Assembly: GCF_963678635.1 (NCBI RefSeq)
Contig: NC_087065.1
Coordinates: 13,926,743-13,990,742 of the forward strand
Direction: 5' to 3'
Origin: Symsagittifera roscoffensis
Taxonomy: Eukaryota; Xenacoelomorpha; Acoela; Convolutidae
Length of the DNA stretch: 64,000 nucleotides
Positions within the stretch are counted from its first letter, which is position 1. Each line of letters starts with the position of its first letter. Of the stretch, positions 20,961 through 31,811 are shown piece by piece. The notes under the pieces are model-generated. The model saw only the letters and a list, made by a program, of their open reading frames with translations, made no database searches and was not told where the DNA came from. Made by a program: the position numbers and the translations under genes.

Positions 20961-22566
20961 ATTCGATTACTTACGCCTAAACTTGGATTCGGGCGGGGCA
21001 AAATTCACAGCATGCAGTAATGCTCGGTTAAAATTTTACTTGTATGTTCTGATTTTCGTTCGTTGGTTATCCAAATCATGGAAATTTAAATAAACAGTAA
21101 TTTGATTGAAATGAAAACCTCTAAGAAAATTGTTAGAAATTTTTTAATGGAAGGGGTCTAAAATGTCGCTTTACCTCATGATTGAGGATAGCTTCTGTTG
21201 AAAGGAGAACTCTATCAGTGTCATTTAAAAAAAACGGAGCGTGGCCGCAGAGAAGACACGCTTTTATAGTGAAAAACAAGAATTTACTTATACGATGGAG
21301 CAGAACGAAGAAGATTTTAAGAGAAGAAGAAAATGGACATTTGCATTATCGCAGTTTCATTGTCTTCAAGCAGTTTCGGTTTTTTGAGAAAGCGTAACCT
21401 AAAAAAGCTATACACACAAGACAACATGTTAACAGTTGTCAAAGATTCCACACACATCTTCAAATTTTCAGCAAAGAAGTAATTTAACTCGTTCGCCAAT
21501 AAGTAATCACTCACTTCTGGCGGAAGTTTTACAAGGTGCTGGTGGAAAATTGATTTTGTAAGTTACTTCAAGCTTTCATTCGTATACTGGTTTTTTAATT
21601 GTTATTTTTGAAGTATCAACCAGGTACCGATACTGGTTCGGTTTTGCTTCTCAGAGAGACAATATAATAGCTGCATAATCAAAAAAGAGGCTGTCAAAAT
21701 TGACGAGGGCAAATTTTAGTTTTAAGCGATTTTAAAAACTCTAGCCAAAGTTCTGCTTCTGCACCCGCATACGCCTGAACGACTATTCCCTACAATTTTC
21801 AATCCTGAAAACGAAATTTTGTTAATAGTTGTGACTACTAAATGCGCACAAAAAACTATTCAGATTAACAGGATGCTGGAAAAATGAAAAAGAAACAGAT
21901 TTTTTCCATAGCTTTGCTTGAGAAAAAAAAACTCCTATCATCTTCTTATCATATTTCAATATGACTCGCAAGTTGAAGACTCGAATCCACAAACATAACT
22001 ATTGTGGAAAATGTTACTTTAATCTTTTCTTTAATTAGGACTCAAAAAGCAAAAACATAGCTAAATTTTCAGATCTGCTCGCCTAAAACAAAACAAATTT
22101 TTACGTTCTTGGATTTATGATTCTGCTGGAAAAAAGTCGTGGTCAGATTAGAAACCCACGCAACCTAGTAACAAAGCTAATCAGGAACAAAAATCGAGCA
22201 ATTAATGATATAAACAATCAGAAAAACTGTACAACTATAAATATTTTTTCAAACTTCCATCCAACCAATTCTGCAAAAAAAAGCGAGCCAACACAAATTG
22301 AAATTGATATCAAAACATTTTTGCGCAGACGTTGGTTCTCAAATTGTGGCCAAAATAAATAAAATCCCAACATTTTGAAAAATGACATGTTGTACTCTTA
22401 AATCTTTCGGTTTTTTCATAAATTTTCTTATTTCTGCCAAACGTATAAGCAATCTTTTGAAAAAAACCTAGTTGTCATATTGAATCACAACTTGCGAATC
22501 AAATTTATACCTTGCTAAATTTGTTGAGAGACAATTTGGTCTAAGTTTGTAAGGAATAATTACAAA
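20961..22566. other. AT-rich spacer
   Basis: Short open frames at 21182-21397 and 22117-22362 have no start context, splice support or motif. Nothing else recognised. Confidence 0.35.
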
Positions 22567-22701
22567 ATGGCTAATTGTCAAACCCTTCAAGCAGGCAAAA
22601 GTTGTCCCGTTTGTAAACTCAGACGTTGTGAAGAGTGTGATATTTATCAGCTAGTTAGCTTACTGCCTTCCATGGCGAAAACGTTCAAAACACCTATTTG
22701 A
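22567..22701 (+). CDS. Small Cys-rich ORF, 44 aa (candidate)
   Basis: ATG 22567 to TGA 22699-22701. The product starts MANCQTLQAGKSCPVCKLRR and continues CEECDIYQLV, with a CxxC and CxxC pair six residues apart that looks like a zinc-binding knuckle. It is short and isolated, so it could be an exon or a transposase remnant. Confidence 0.25.
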   Translation: MANCQTLQAGKSCPVCKLRRCEECDIYQLVSLLPSMAKTFKTPI

Positions 22702-22883
22702 AATTGAATATTCAAACTAATCAAGAACAAAGGTGTGTTTTTTTTGCTAAGACAGCTTGCATTTCCATCTAAAAAGTTGACGAAATTCAGAAACGAAAAT
22801 CAACAAACTCATGCGTGAAGCAATTGATAAATGTGATCTTGGTGTTGCTAGGTAGAACGAAATGAAAAAAAATGTTTGTCACT

Positions 22884-23189
22884 TTAATTCATAGTGTAAT
22901 TTTGGAATGTATAGACTTTTGCGTAAAAAGCTTGTAAAAAGTGTTTTGCTGGAAGATGTCGGAAATTATGGCTCAGAATTGTAACAAAGCCCATGACTTG
23001 TTGTGGTGCATCGCCAGGATCAGTTTTATGTACAATAAACAAATGAGAAATATTATGTACTAAATTATATGAATGATTTGAAATTGTCTTCAAGGAAAGT
23101 TGAGACTGTTTTGTTTTAGACGGTACTGCAGTTTCCCATGCTGACAAACTGGTCAATGAATTTTTTGTTGAAACTGCAGAACACTGCAA
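22884..23189 (-). CDS. Unassigned terminal-exon-like ORF, about 100 codons
   Basis: Open minus-strand frame beginning near a possible acceptor (TTTTTGCAG at about 23185) and ending TAA at 22884. Contains VHKTDPGDAPQQVMGFVTIL and LPAKHFLQAFYAK; the composition is plausible for protein, but the DNA is as AT-rich as the surroundings. Could be a fossil transposase or a chance frame. Confidence 0.25.
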   Translation of the reverse strand: MQCSAVSTKNSLTSLSAWETAVPSKTKQSQLSLKTISNHSYNLVHNISHLFIVHKTDPGDAPQQVMGFVTILSHNFRHLPAKHFLQAFYAKVYTFQNYTMN

Positions 23190-23698
23190 AAACTGCTTGA
23201 AAAAAAACCTTTCACCATCAATGAGTCAGAAAGCCAGTACATGAAAGTTAGAAAGAAACTCAAAAAATTGATTTTTGTAGTATATAGGTGTTTGGTCGAT
23301 ACAAAATCAACTTTCAAAAATTAAGCTTAATTTTTGTTAAAAAATTAGTAAGCATTTGTGGTGCTGTTTACAAGTCCAGACATAAATTTTCAAAGAAAAA
23401 TTGGATTCAGTAGAATCATGATTAAAAATCGCACCGTTTTGATTTAATTTTTTTTCAGTGAACTATACAAAAAAAAACTGTGTTCAAATCAATGAGAGTT
23501 GAAAGCAGCATGATAGCATTTGATAACCATTCTAGAAGGAATAAAACACGTAGTAAAGCCAAATTATTTTGCTACGTTTTTCTTGTCGGACGAAATATAT
23601 GAGGAAGACCCTGAAACGCTCCCTAATAATGGCCTTTAGTTTTTTTACAGAAAACTAACTTATGCCTGTTAACCTCAAACTAATGAATTTTACAGACA
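23190..23698. other. AT-rich spacer
   Basis: No gene or repeat recognised. Confidence 0.35.
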
Positions 23699-24246
23699 AA
23701 CAAGACTGCTCGTATCAGGGCGAAGCCCTGAATGTTCCGACTGCCTTCTAAGGTTTATGGAGTAGCAGTAATAACATAAAAAATTAAAAGAAATAAAATG
23801 AAATGAAAATTTTTTTCTTCTAAAATTTGAAATTTTTTAAATCAAAATCATCCCCCACACGCCATATAAAGTACAAAAAGATTGATTTCGTTCCTTGTAA
23901 CAAATCAATTATTGCAAATAAACTTCTTTCAACCAACTTGGAACGATTTATAAGACGGATTAAACCTCCGCTTACGCGTTAATAGCGCGAATTATATCGC
24001 GCGTTAATTGTCCCAAATTGGCCAAAATGGCCAAAATGGCAATCTTCAAACCCTCATAACTTGACGAAAAATTATCAAAGGTGAAATATCTTTTCAAATT
24101 TCAGCTCAAGATAACAATACCTTTTGAATGATATAAAAAAATTTTGTCAAAAATGGCTAGTTAAAAAGTCGAAATTTGTCTGAAGAAAAAATAACCCACC
24201 CCGAGCACAAATATTCCGTTACTTTCGTATCGAAAGTCGGAACAAT
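23699..24246 (-). mobile_element. Helentron-like element, copy A3 (near full length)
   Basis: About 548 bp with both intact termini. It preserves the 3' hairpin (CAGGGCGAAGCCCTG), the internal palindrome (GCGCGA...TCGCGC) and GTTAATTGTCCCAAATTGGCC. A 10-bp internal duplication (GGCCAAAATG) is present. Flanks show no target duplication. Confidence 0.7.
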
Positions 24247-25020
24247 AAAATCTTGCTTACTGTTTTTTGCAATTATTGGTTATTTTTATTCAAATAATAA
24301 TTGACTGATTTTTTAATCAATGTCACCATTTTTAAGCATGCTCCAATTTATCATTCAGATGTCTCGCTTGTTGAGCAGTAGTACACCTCAGAAAAGACTC
24401 CGGCCACTATTAAATGACTTAACATTTTGAACTGTACAAACATTTATTCAAAATCAAATGCACGTCTTTGTTGGTAGTCAATTTTTATATTTGAAATAAA
24501 AACTAGACTTTTTGAAAATCTGACGAATTTGAATTAAAAACATTTGTACCTTTTTGAGTTATGCTTCGCATTTTGGAAGATTTCAAAAACACTGTGAACT
24601 TAGCCAAGAGTTTTTTTCTGTTTTTTAAGGCGTTGGTAATTTTTTAAATAGTATTGTGGAAAATGACTTACACTGGAAACCCATTTTTCTTTTTATATCT
24701 TATCCTTCTTGATATACTTTTTTAATATAGCCAATTTGTATGCAAATTATACTGAGCATGATTGATAGTTTGCGTCTGCTCCAAATCTTAAAAACCCTTG
24801 AATGCAAGTGACACTTTAGTGCTTATGATAATTTAAATCGGTGGAGTTTCAAGTATTTTATCCTAAAAGTATTACAGCCAAACCCAAAAAAAGTTAAGAC
24901 TGCTTGTGTTAAGTTTCCAGATTGCTAGCAAAACTACCCCTGGAGATCTTTAAAGCTTCCTGAAAGCTACCTTATTAAAGCTTCTTAGGCCTGCTCAGAA
25001 AATGAGAAAAAAATTCTTTC
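24247..25020. other. AT-rich spacer
   Basis: No gene or repeat recognised. Confidence 0.35.
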
Positions 25021-25793
25021 GTGAAATTTTTAGAGAATGAGGACGGTAGAACGCTCAAAAATTGTTAATTTCTTAATCAAAACACTATCGGAGAACCTAC
25101 AAAACAATCTTTGGAACATTTAAAGTTTAAGAAAAATACCTTCAGCCTGCTGAGAACATTTAAACAAGACTGCCTTTTAAGGTTTATGGAGCAGTAATAA
25201 CATTAAAAAATTAAATGTAAGAAAAATTTAAAATGAAAAATTTTTTTTCTTCTAAAATTTGAAAATTTTTTATGAAAATCATCCCCCCACACGCCATACA
25301 AAGTATAAAAGGATAGATTTTGCTCCTTGTAACAAACCAATTATGGCGAATAAGCTTCTTTTAACCAATTTGGAACGATTTCTAAGACGGATTAACTCTC
25401 CGCTTACGCGTTACTAGCGCGAAATATATCGCGCGTTAATTGTCCCAAATTGGCCGAAATGGCAATCTTTAAACCCCCATAACTTTACAAAAAATTATCA
25501 CAGGTAAAATATCTTTTCAAATTTGAGCTCAAGACAACAATACCTTTCGAATGATATAAAAAAGTTCCGTCAAAAACGGTTAGTTAAAAAGTCGAAATTT
25601 GTCTGAAGAAAAAAAACCCACCTCGAGCACAAATATTCCGTTACTTTCGTATCGAAAGTCGGAACAATAAACATCTTGTGAAACTTTTGGAGGATGAAGA
25701 CGGTAGAACGTTCAAAATTTGTTATTTTCTTAATCAGAATACTATCGGAGAACCTATAAAACATTTTTGAAACATTTAAAATTCAAGGAAAAG
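25021..25793 (+). repeat. Direct duplicate pair of about 115 bp flanking copy A4
   Basis: 25021-25137 and 25678-25793 are diverged copies of one stretch (shared GACGGTAGAACG and ACTATCGGAGAACCTA). In one frame the second copy reads VKLLEDEDGRTFKICYFLNQ and then NTIGEP, and the first keeps most of it but has a stop. This looks like a coding fragment duplicated before or with insertion of the element between them. Confidence 0.5.
25163..25668 (-). mobile_element. Helentron-like element, copy A4, terminal hairpin lost
   Basis: Full interior and right end (GTCGGAACAAT), but the left end reads AACAAGACTGCCTTTT: everything between the two GACTGC words, including the hairpin, is missing. Confidence 0.7.
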
Positions 25794-26593
25794 ATTTGGT
25801 TGAAATTATAAAACTGCAATTTGTATCAAGAAAAAAATTGTTCACATCTGTTGACTTTCCACCCTTACATGATTTATGGAAACCATTTTTCTTTTCGAGT
25901 AGTACTTAAAAATTGGTACTTCTCTTATTATAAACCATAAAGTGGCCACTTATTGGCATAACACGATGAAAATGCTTGTCCCTCCAAAGCAATAATCATG
26001 ATAATCTCAAAGAGACTCCTGTTACAACTTTCGAAGAAAGCGACAGAAGCATTGTGCTCGATGAGTTTTTTGTAATTCAGTCTCAGTTTTTTTGATTGAG
26101 GTTTTAAATCATCCTAATAAGATCATTTACAATTTGACAATTAGTTCGTGTTGTAAAACTTGCCTGCAAACGCTTAAACGGTGAATTTATCCGGCTTAAA
26201 AACCATTCAAAAGTAAAATGTGACAAAGTATTTGATCTTTTGATTACGTTTCAGGACACCAAATGCATCAATTTCATAACATTTTATAACAAAACGCGGG
26301 GATTTTCAAGTTTTAATTGTTTTTTCAAATTTATAGATGTCAAAGGATAATCGAGGATTCAACTTGGTACTAGGAATCTTTTTTCCAGTTTAAAGTTTGT
26401 GAATTTTAAGAAAATAATGTAAGGAGACTTTCGCAGTAAGCAACGGAATTTTGACCTCAATTTGAAAAAAAAACAGATTATCAATCTACTAATTTTGCAT
26501 CCGAAACAAGTAGTACGGTTTTGCTGCAACTTTTGCGTAAAATAACGGATAAAATTAGCCTAACTTTTCCCGGAGACCAACTTTAGATATCGA
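25794..26593. other. AT-rich spacer
   Basis: No gene, RNA or repeat recognised. Confidence 0.35.
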
Positions 26594-27096
26594 AACAAGA
26601 CTGCTCGTATATCAGGGCGAAACCACGAATGTTCCGACTGTCCCTCAATTAATATCGAATAGTTTTTGGAAAATCAAATATTGAAAACCTTAAAATTTTG
26701 GAAAAAAGGGAAAGTGTGAAATGTTGAGTCGTACGAAATTAATACGACCAATTAGCTAGCCTCAATTAAATTTGGAACGATTTTGTTATGCGGGATAATT
26801 CGCCACGCATAAATAATTCGCGTTACGCTCTCAGCATTATGCATAAACTCTTCAAGGTGCGCATAATTTAGTCCAGAACATGGCAAATACGGCAATTTTC
26901 AAACCGCCAAAACTTAACAAAAATAATTGGAGGCGAAATTTTTTTAAAAACATTTTCTACATTGAAAAAGTCGATATCTTCAATGGAGCATAAAATTATT
27001 TTGTTGAAAATTATTATTTTTCTCGGCAAAAATTGACTGAATAAAAAACACAGCACCGAGCATAAATATTCTATTTTTTTGTGAAGTCGGAACAAT
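26594..27096 (-). mobile_element. Helentron-like element, subfamily B copy
   Basis: A-type left end (AACAAGACTGCTCGTATATC), B-type interior (GCCTCAATTAAATTTGGAACG, GCGGGATAATTCGCCACGC) and right end GAAGTCGGAACAAT. Confidence 0.6.
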
Positions 27097-27101
27097 AACC
27101 G

Positions 27102-27452
27102 TAACCTTGAAAAGAAGAAATTGGGAGTTTGAAAAATGCCAATTTGGTCAGTTTTTTTACTAAATATTTCACACTGCTGAAAATTCAACTGTATACGATA
27201 AAAGCGAAAGCGCTATTTAAGCATAGCAAAATAACCCTCACTCGAAGTTATTCCAAATTGAATTGATCGGTCAATTTAATTAAGTATACCAATGAAGTTT
27301 TAACGGCTATTTAATATTGACTATTCTGGAGGAAACAAAACAAATTTCAAACATTATAGTTAATCAGGAAAAAGTTTGCCAAAAACTATTCGAGGCCAAG
27401 TAAAAGGCAGTCAGAACAATTCATGCTTTGCCCTGATGCGAGCAATTTTTTA
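27102..27452 (+). mobile_element. Decayed Helentron-like copy, head-to-head with the previous one
   Basis: B-type interior and a plus-strand 3' end GGCAGTCAGAACAATTCATG, CTTTGCCCTGATGCGAGCA. Its 5' end is too decayed to place exactly but abuts the previous element. Confidence 0.45.
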
Positions 27453-27980
27453 TCTTAAAATATCATGTGCAATGTCAACTTCAAAGAATGTCAGGTCATT
27501 CCTACATGTTAATTAACAAACAGGGTTTTTATTGTTCAATCTTTTATCGTTTCTCGTCATTTTTCATAAAAAGAGTTTACAGAACTGATTTTATAATTTG
27601 AGAGGACTGGAAAAAGTTCGATTAGAGCTCAAGACAGCTTTATCAGTGTTGGTTTAGACATGAAAGTTTTAATTCTGTAGTAAGTTTGCTCGAAATCAAA
27701 GTTAGATTTTGACTTTACACATATTTATCAAAACCTTTAAGCCCCTGAAAACAAGGCTAAGGAGCAAGTTGTACAATTCAGAAAAAATAGCGACCAAAAC
27801 GGCGAAGTGATTACCCTCAATCAAAAAATTTGGCGAAACTTTTGATTTTTTTTTAAACCCTTTTAGACCATTTGCTTTTTTTAGTCATTAGAAACTTTAT
27901 GTAAAAAAATAAATGAGTGCAAAGCTCCAAATTTTTCTAACTGTAAAAGTATTGGTTCACAAATCTGAGTAAAAACTCAC
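27453..27980. other. AT-rich spacer
   Basis: Nothing recognised. Confidence 0.35.
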
Positions 27981-28118
27981 CAAACGGTCGAGGAAGTTTC
28001 AGCAGCTGCCGTTGGGAGATATTCCGCTCCGACTTTCGGTCAAGTGCACTTTCGTCTGGTTGCAAAATTGTCGGCTCTTTTTCTGGCATGACTTCAAATC
28101 GAAGTGTCAATTGGTGTG
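27981..28118 (-). CDS. Candidate internal exon of an unidentified gene
   Basis: 138 nt between acceptor CTAGCCTTCAG|CA and donor CCGTTTG|GTGAGT, open in a single frame of 46 codons, phase 1 on both sides, and with GC near 50% in DNA that is otherwise about one-third GC. The product includes LTLRFEVMPEKEPTILQP and then DESALDRKSERNISQRQLLK. An in-frame ATG (28089-28087, GAAGTCATGCC) could alternatively make it a first exon. Phases do not match the arrestin exons. No family recognised; neighbouring exons not found. Confidence 0.45.
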
Positions 28119-28607
28119 CTGAAGGCTAGCTGAACTTCTGGCATATTAGGCATTTGGGAACAATAAATTAACTAAAATGCCAAATTAATAAAACAGTTTA
28201 TTGCTTTTGGGTAGTTAACTAAAACACAGCCCGCTTATTGGTTTATTAAAGTATACAAACGAGTTGGGTTGCTAAATTACTTATGTTGGTCATACAATCT
28301 ATTCTACTGCTGACAGATTTTACCTGTGAAAATAGCGACTTGGCTGCCAGCAGGAAAATGGTTTTTTTTCAGAAATAATGAATGACAAATTGAATACCTA
28401 TTTTCATATTAAAAACGGGCGGGCCACTTATTAGATCTTTAACCATAACACTGACGGTTACACAGTATGACATAACGGCTAGATTTGTACCATTAAGAGG
28501 TCAAAATGTAGAATTGTTCTAGACGAAACAAGTTAAATCAAAAGTCAAACTTAATTACAGATGGAATTATTTATGACTGAATGAAAGATCCAATCAGAGA
28601 GAAAATG
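28119..28607. other. AT-rich spacer
   Basis: Nothing recognised. Confidence 0.35.
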
Positions 28608-29146
28608 AACAAGACTGCTCGTATCAGGGCGAAGCCCTGAATGTTCGGACTGCCTTTTAAGGTTTATGGAGCAGTAATAAAATTAAAAAATTTAATGAAA
28701 TTTAAAAAAAATGAAAAAAAATTTTTCTAAAATTTTTTATGAAAACCATCCCCCCACACGCCATATACAGTACAAAGAATCTAACTTGCTCCTTGTAGCA
28801 AACCAATTAAGAAAATTAGGCTTCTTTCAACCAATTTGGCTTCTTTCAACGATTTCTAAGACGGATTAACTCTCCGCTTACGCGTTAATAGCGCGAAATA
28901 TATCGCGCGTTAATTGTCCCAAATTGGCCAAAATGGCAATCTTTAAACCCCCGTAACTTTACGAAAAATGATCACAGGTGAAATATCTTTTCAAATTTGA
29001 GCTCAGGACAACAATACCTTTCGAATGATATAAAAAAAATTCCGTAAAAAATGGCTAGTTAAAAAGTCGAAATTTGTCTGAAGAAAAAAAAAAACCCACC
29101 CCGAGCACAAATATTCCGTTACTTTCGTACCGAAAGTCGGAACAAT
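28608..29146 (-). mobile_element. Helentron-like element, copy A6 (full length)
   Basis: 539 bp with intact 3' hairpin end on the left and GTCGGAACAAT on the right. A short internal duplication of TTTCAACCAATTTGGCTTC-type sequence is visible at about 28820-28850. No target duplication. Confidence 0.7.
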
Positions 29147-29997
29147 TATGTAATTGAAAGTAAAGTTTAAGTTAAATGTTTTTCGGTATATCAAAGTAAT
29201 TTAATACGTGTTTTTGTTCGTTTTGAAAAGAAGTGAAAAATTTGATGATTTACCTGTGCTCCCTGAACGAATAGAAATGCGCCTAATTTCTACCATCAAT
29301 GTAATTTGAGCAACGTCAATATAAAACAACGCGTGGTTGATTTATTGTGTTGTTTATTTATTTGTTTTTCCCTCTGTCATCAGGGATCGTTTCCGCTTGA
29401 CTAAACAGGGAAAAAAACTTTTGTTGGCTTCGCTTGTTTTTATCCCAATGAATGGATACGAAACAAATTGCCTTTTTCGATGTAAAATTGGTTTTTTCTC
29501 AATCGAGGAAAAAAGTATTGACTAAATTCGAAAAGTTTATCATCGAAAACAAATAACCGTGGAAATTGATTTTGGCAAAATACAGAACAAAAATAATTGA
29601 GTTGGCTTGAATAAAGATGGGTTTATATTAATTCAGACGACAGGCAACAACTCAAACGAGAAGACTTTTTGACGACCTTCGGATTTTGTGGACAAATTCA
29701 AAGTTTGAGAAGCGAAAATAATTTTATTCTGTAATAATTTAAAATTTTTAATATTTTAATTAATTTTTTTTATTTTTGCTTAACTTCAAATTTTTTGCTT
29801 CGATGGAAAATTAATGCATTGAAAAAAAAAATTCTGGTCTACCATTTAAAACTTTCGAGTTGTCACGAATCCCAGAAAACAATACCGTGCTCAGCAGAAA
29901 ATTTTTGCGTTCACTTTTATCGGATGATGATATCAAGTTTGCGCACTTCTTGAAGTTAGATGAACATTGTTAGTCTCTAGATCAGAGCTATAAAGTT
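29147..29997. other. AT-rich spacer
   Basis: Only short frames without support. Confidence 0.35.
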
Positions 29998-30096
29998 TCA
30001 GTTGCAGCGTCTGGTATTGCTCTGGAGCTTAATTGAAATTTTTTTGATTTCCGCTGCCTGTTCAATCTGGGAACGCCTCAGCAGTTCGACGACAGG
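29998..30096 (-). CDS. Candidate terminal exon of an unidentified gene
   Basis: After an acceptor TTTTGTGTAG|CC the minus strand is open for 32 codons to TGA (30000-29998): PVVELLRRSQIEQAAEIKKI and then SIKLQSNTRRCN. The amino-acid pattern is helix-like and the DNA is GC-richer than its surroundings. No upstream exon was found and the length is small. Confidence 0.3.
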   Translation of the reverse strand, partial: PVVELLRRSQIEQAAEIKKISIKLQSNTRRCN

Positions 30097-30917
30097 CTAC
30101 ACAAAAGGCCCACCTTTGGTTTTATCAACGACATCCATTTTTAACATAGTTACCCCATTTGAGGAAAAAGCAGGCGCCAAGAAAACGTCAAAAGTTTCAA
30201 ACAGTGTCCAAAACCGTCGTGTGCGAAATTATTTTAACATATAGCCTATAAATAACGGGGTTCTAAGAGAGTTTGATAAATCAGCGTGGTCAACTTGAAA
30301 GAAAGTTGACCAGCATTTCAACGAAAACTTCAGCTTTTTAACTTTTTTCGTCTTACGAGCCAGACTCCCGAGAAAGTGGCAAACAATTTGTGCTCGGCAT
30401 AGTTTTTCTCCAGACAATTCAAAACTTTTCGCATCATGGATAGCCGGATGCTATAGAATAACACAGTCTTTTTGATCACAATGTTTTTGCAGAAAAAAAA
30501 CAGTTTGCAAATATAAAAATTTTATTTAATTATTTCAATTTTCATTGGATTTGTTTCCAAAATAACCTCTATTTTTTCGGTAGAAAGCAATTGAATTAGT
30601 TGAAAAAAGAGCGACTAATAAGAGTTTTATAAGCTAATTTTTTGCTAAAACTGAGAATTTAATTTTATGGTCTGCTGCTTGTCAAATTCCTATCAAATAA
30701 ATATGATACTAAACTTGACCACCTTCAAGCTTTCCTTGACATAGCCAAAGGTGGCTGAAAATAGGTTTGGAAAAACCGACACTATGCCGTTGCTTTTTTC
30801 CATTCTAGGTCAAGAAAAATGATCAAAAGGTCAAGAAAAAGAGAGAGGTCAAGAAAATTTATCAAACTTATAACGACAATACCAGATTTAAAAAGTTATT
30901 TCGCCTGCATAATTACA
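30097..30917. other. AT-rich spacer
   Basis: Nothing recognised. Confidence 0.35.
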
Positions 30918-31119
30918 AAAAAGAATACTGGTATCAGGGCAGGCGCGGATCTAGGAATTTCTCGGGGGGGGGGGCGGATTTTCAAAAAATTTTGAAAATT
31001 TTGTCGACTTTTTTTTGGGTCGACTAAATTGATTTTCTGAGCTCTCCCAAATCACCATACAGACCCTATATAGGCCAAAATAGGGCGTTTTTAGGCACTT
31101 TTTGGAAAGTTTCAAGAAT

Positions 31120-31334
31120 TGATAAAATGTTACTTTGTTGTAGCTAAATCTAAGTTAAAACTATTAAAAAGAATAAGAATTAAGATGAATTAGTCGGTAA
31201 GTTAAAACATTAAAACAATGAGCGATCATTCTCTCCGCCGGAGAGAATGGCCAATGAAGGTCATATAGGAGTGACCAGTTAATTAGACTGAATACGTTTT
31301 GCAACAGATGCAAAACATGGTGTACATCACAACA
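31120..31334 (-). repeat. Gypsy 3' LTR
   Basis: 215 bp, TGTTGTGATG...TTTTATCA on the minus strand. About eight differences from the other LTR by eye (96-97% identity). Contains a perfect 9-bp-arm palindrome TTCTCTCCG-C-CGGAGAGAA. Confidence 0.95.
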
Positions 31335-31343
31335 TTCCTCTAA
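31335..31343 (-). other. Gypsy polypurine tract
   Basis: TTAGAGGAA on the minus strand directly abuts the 3' LTR start (TGTTGTG), the expected plus-strand primer position. Confidence 0.75.
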
Positions 31344-31811
31344 GCAGGAAAAAATCTTAAATTACGTTTAAAAGTAAAGAATAAGAACTAACTGAACCAG
31401 AGTCCTTTCTCCCCCTTTAAGGACGAGGAAAAGAATTTAAAGCGCCGCAAAATGGGTAACTAAAGCACCCCTAAAGCACTAAATACTGCTACGATGGAAA
31501 TGGAAAAAATGGTTATCCGGTTATCCGACGGATAAGAGCGAAGTAAGATAAAAAGATAAAATATGACGAAGTTATCACCGGGTTTTAAATGAAAGCACTG
31601 AATTTAATCGCGCTAAGTAGATGTAAATCCGAACAATAATTTATGAGTATGGTATGATATTTCCAAATACTGATAATTTATTCGAATGAATTGATTAGTT
31701 GTGGGGATTCATGTACTCAAAAGCTTTCAGTTCCATGTAGTTTAGCACCGGTTTGTAAAGTAGGAAATACTCAATGATAAGAAAGTTAACGGTTGGAATT
31801 TTGCTTGGTGA

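Noticed and set aside
25570..29194. Short minus-strand ORFs sharing VPTFDTKVTEYLCS-type sequence at 25570-25764 and 29003-29194, and a related frame at 26868-27188
   Set aside because: They come from the conserved 5' end of the Helentron-like repeat and have no consistent start or end among copies.
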